From Saccoglossus kowalevskii (taxonomy: Eukaryota; Hemichordata; Enteropneusta; Harrimaniidae), in contig NW_003112492.1 in assembly GCF_000003605.2 (NCBI RefSeq), positions 1 through 30,817 on the forward strand: a stretch of 30,817 bases of DNA. Direction: 5' to 3'. The notes beneath the pieces are model-generated. The model searched no databases, was not told where the DNA came from, and saw only the letters and a list, made by a program, of their open reading frames with translations. Both the position numbers and the translations under genes were made by a program. Below, in pieces: positions 29,705 to 30,817 of the stretch (the stretch's first letter is position 1; every line of letters begins with the position of its first letter).

Positions 29705-30817
29705 ACATGCATTAGTAAACCAAATATTTACCAACACAAATATGAAAAACAATCCAATTTACTTTTCCATTATTTTTTCTACTTTAATTTGCTTGTCAGT
29801 TATTTTATTCTAATATTGTTTGTGTTTTTTCGCATCTGTATTTCATTTTATTCAAAATCAAAAACGCAACACAGATTATTATTGTTTCATTTGACTACAG
29901 GTTTTACATTTCCATCAACGCAGTAACTCTTGTGGACATACAGGGTGAGAAAAATTGTAATTCGCTTACAAGTTTTTTTATTGCTTGCCGTGCTGTATGT
30001 CCAGTTTTCTTGGACAGTTCTGGCTTGGTTAGTTAAAGAGGAGAGGGGGTAGCTAGTACAGTTTTACGGGAAATAAAAAGGGCTTTTTACAATTTACAAG
30101 GAAAAAAGTACGTTTTTACAGTTTACAGTGAAAATTGAATTTTGCAGTAAATTGTGCCATCTAGTCGTTTTACAGTTTCGAAAATGTAATTTCCCTGGAT
30201 TATTCTTTACGACTTTTTTTTATTTTGGATGTAAATTATTGTACGTACCGAGAAAAATGACACATTTTTACAGTGTACGACAAAAATATTTGATGATTAC
30301 GTTGTACGTCTAGCCTGTGATTACAGAATTACGGAATTTATTTTTTTCAATTTACGTTGTACGAACAAACAGATATTGCAATTACGTTGAACGAAAATAA
30401 CCCTTGCCCCCTAGTTATGTATTATAAAACCAATACAAACTTTAATACTTGACGCAATGATCCCGGGACCCGCCGTAGGCGGCAGTATTTTCATTCGAGG
30501 TCAATTTTGGATCACCAGGTCATTCCTAAACGCGTAATTAGGACTGAGTCAAGAATCAATTTTGGATGCCAGAAATCATCAAAAGACGTTTATTTGGGTA
30601 TAATTTGCGCTGTCAAGACAAAGTTCAGGCTAATAAAATAAGATTAACGACGTTTTCCCATGAGAAAAAAGTGAATTATTTGTTGAAATAAGCGGAGAAA
30701 AATTGATACGCAGAAATCGTGACGTTGACTCTACACATGCAATGCAGCGTCATGGAAATTGTCTACAGTACACGTACACGCATCTTTCGATGACGTAATT
30801 ATTTTGCCAGCCAGCCC
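29705..30817. other. non-coding end of window with a degenerate TTTACAG/TACG motif field
   Basis: No gene is seen, and no RING exon of the TRAF2-like gene. From about 30080 to 30395 a loose motif recurs: tttacaatttacaagg, ttacagtttacagtg, tttacagtttcg, tttacagtgtacg, then ttacgttgtacg (30297 and about 30352) and ttacgttgaacg (30382). Spacing is irregular. Confidence 0.45.

Overview
The window looks like nuclear DNA of a marine invertebrate metazoan. Coding sequence is split into short exons with GT..AG introns, the genes are well-known animal families, and the spacer is AT-rich and full of fossil transposons. The transposon types (LINE tails ending in ATT microsatellites, a pearl/Helentron-like element with a ~157-bp tandem core) recall bivalves, hemichordates and lancelets. 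I cannot fix the phylum from sequence alone.

Layout. Positions 1-10080 hold no gene I can identify: one doubtful exon at 98-286, several degenerate minisatellites, a tRNA-like SINE remnant, and featureless AT-rich DNA. Positions 10198-13706 (+) carry the first four coding exons (336 codons) of ZFYVE26/spastizin, a very large lysosome/autophagy scaffold. Intron 1 contains two old copies of one dispersed repeat, and a third copy lies just after exon 4. That third copy is interrupted by a ~1-kb Helentron-associated-type element (14017-15017), which ends eight bases before a 50-N assembly gap (15026-15075). Positions 15214-19786 (+) carry the last seven exons (277 residues) of ABCF1, the eIF2/ribosome-associated ABC-F ATPase, covering its second nucleotide-binding domain. 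Its introns hold a small foldback element, a 96-bp tandem repeat and a MITE. Positions 19787-24844 are non-coding: a second MITE copy, a 188-bp duplication, and a decayed 5'-truncated LINE with its 3' UTR and (ATT)n tail. Positions 24845-27685 (-) carry six exons (503 codons) of a TRAF2-like adaptor, from the end of the RING through TRAF zinc fingers, coiled coil and MATH domain; the first RING exon(s) are not visible. Positions 27686-30817 hold another LINE scrap and a clean 1.15-kb DNA transposon (30-bp inverted repeats, 29/30 matching, flanked by a 7-bp duplication).

How the parts fit. The three genes are independent housekeeping or signalling genes, not a pathway. The most consequential observation is that both ZFYVE26 (about 2,200 residues missing from its end) and ABCF1 (about two thirds missing from its start) are cut at the same 50-N gap. 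The join is therefore either a scaffolding error in repeats or a gap far larger than 50 bases. ABCF1 and the TRAF2-like gene lie on the same side of the gap, 5 kb apart in tail-to-tail orientation, a pairing that may reflect old proto-MHC linkage. I found no CRISPR, operon, phage or other prokaryotic system. The new material is mostly unnamed transposable-element families.
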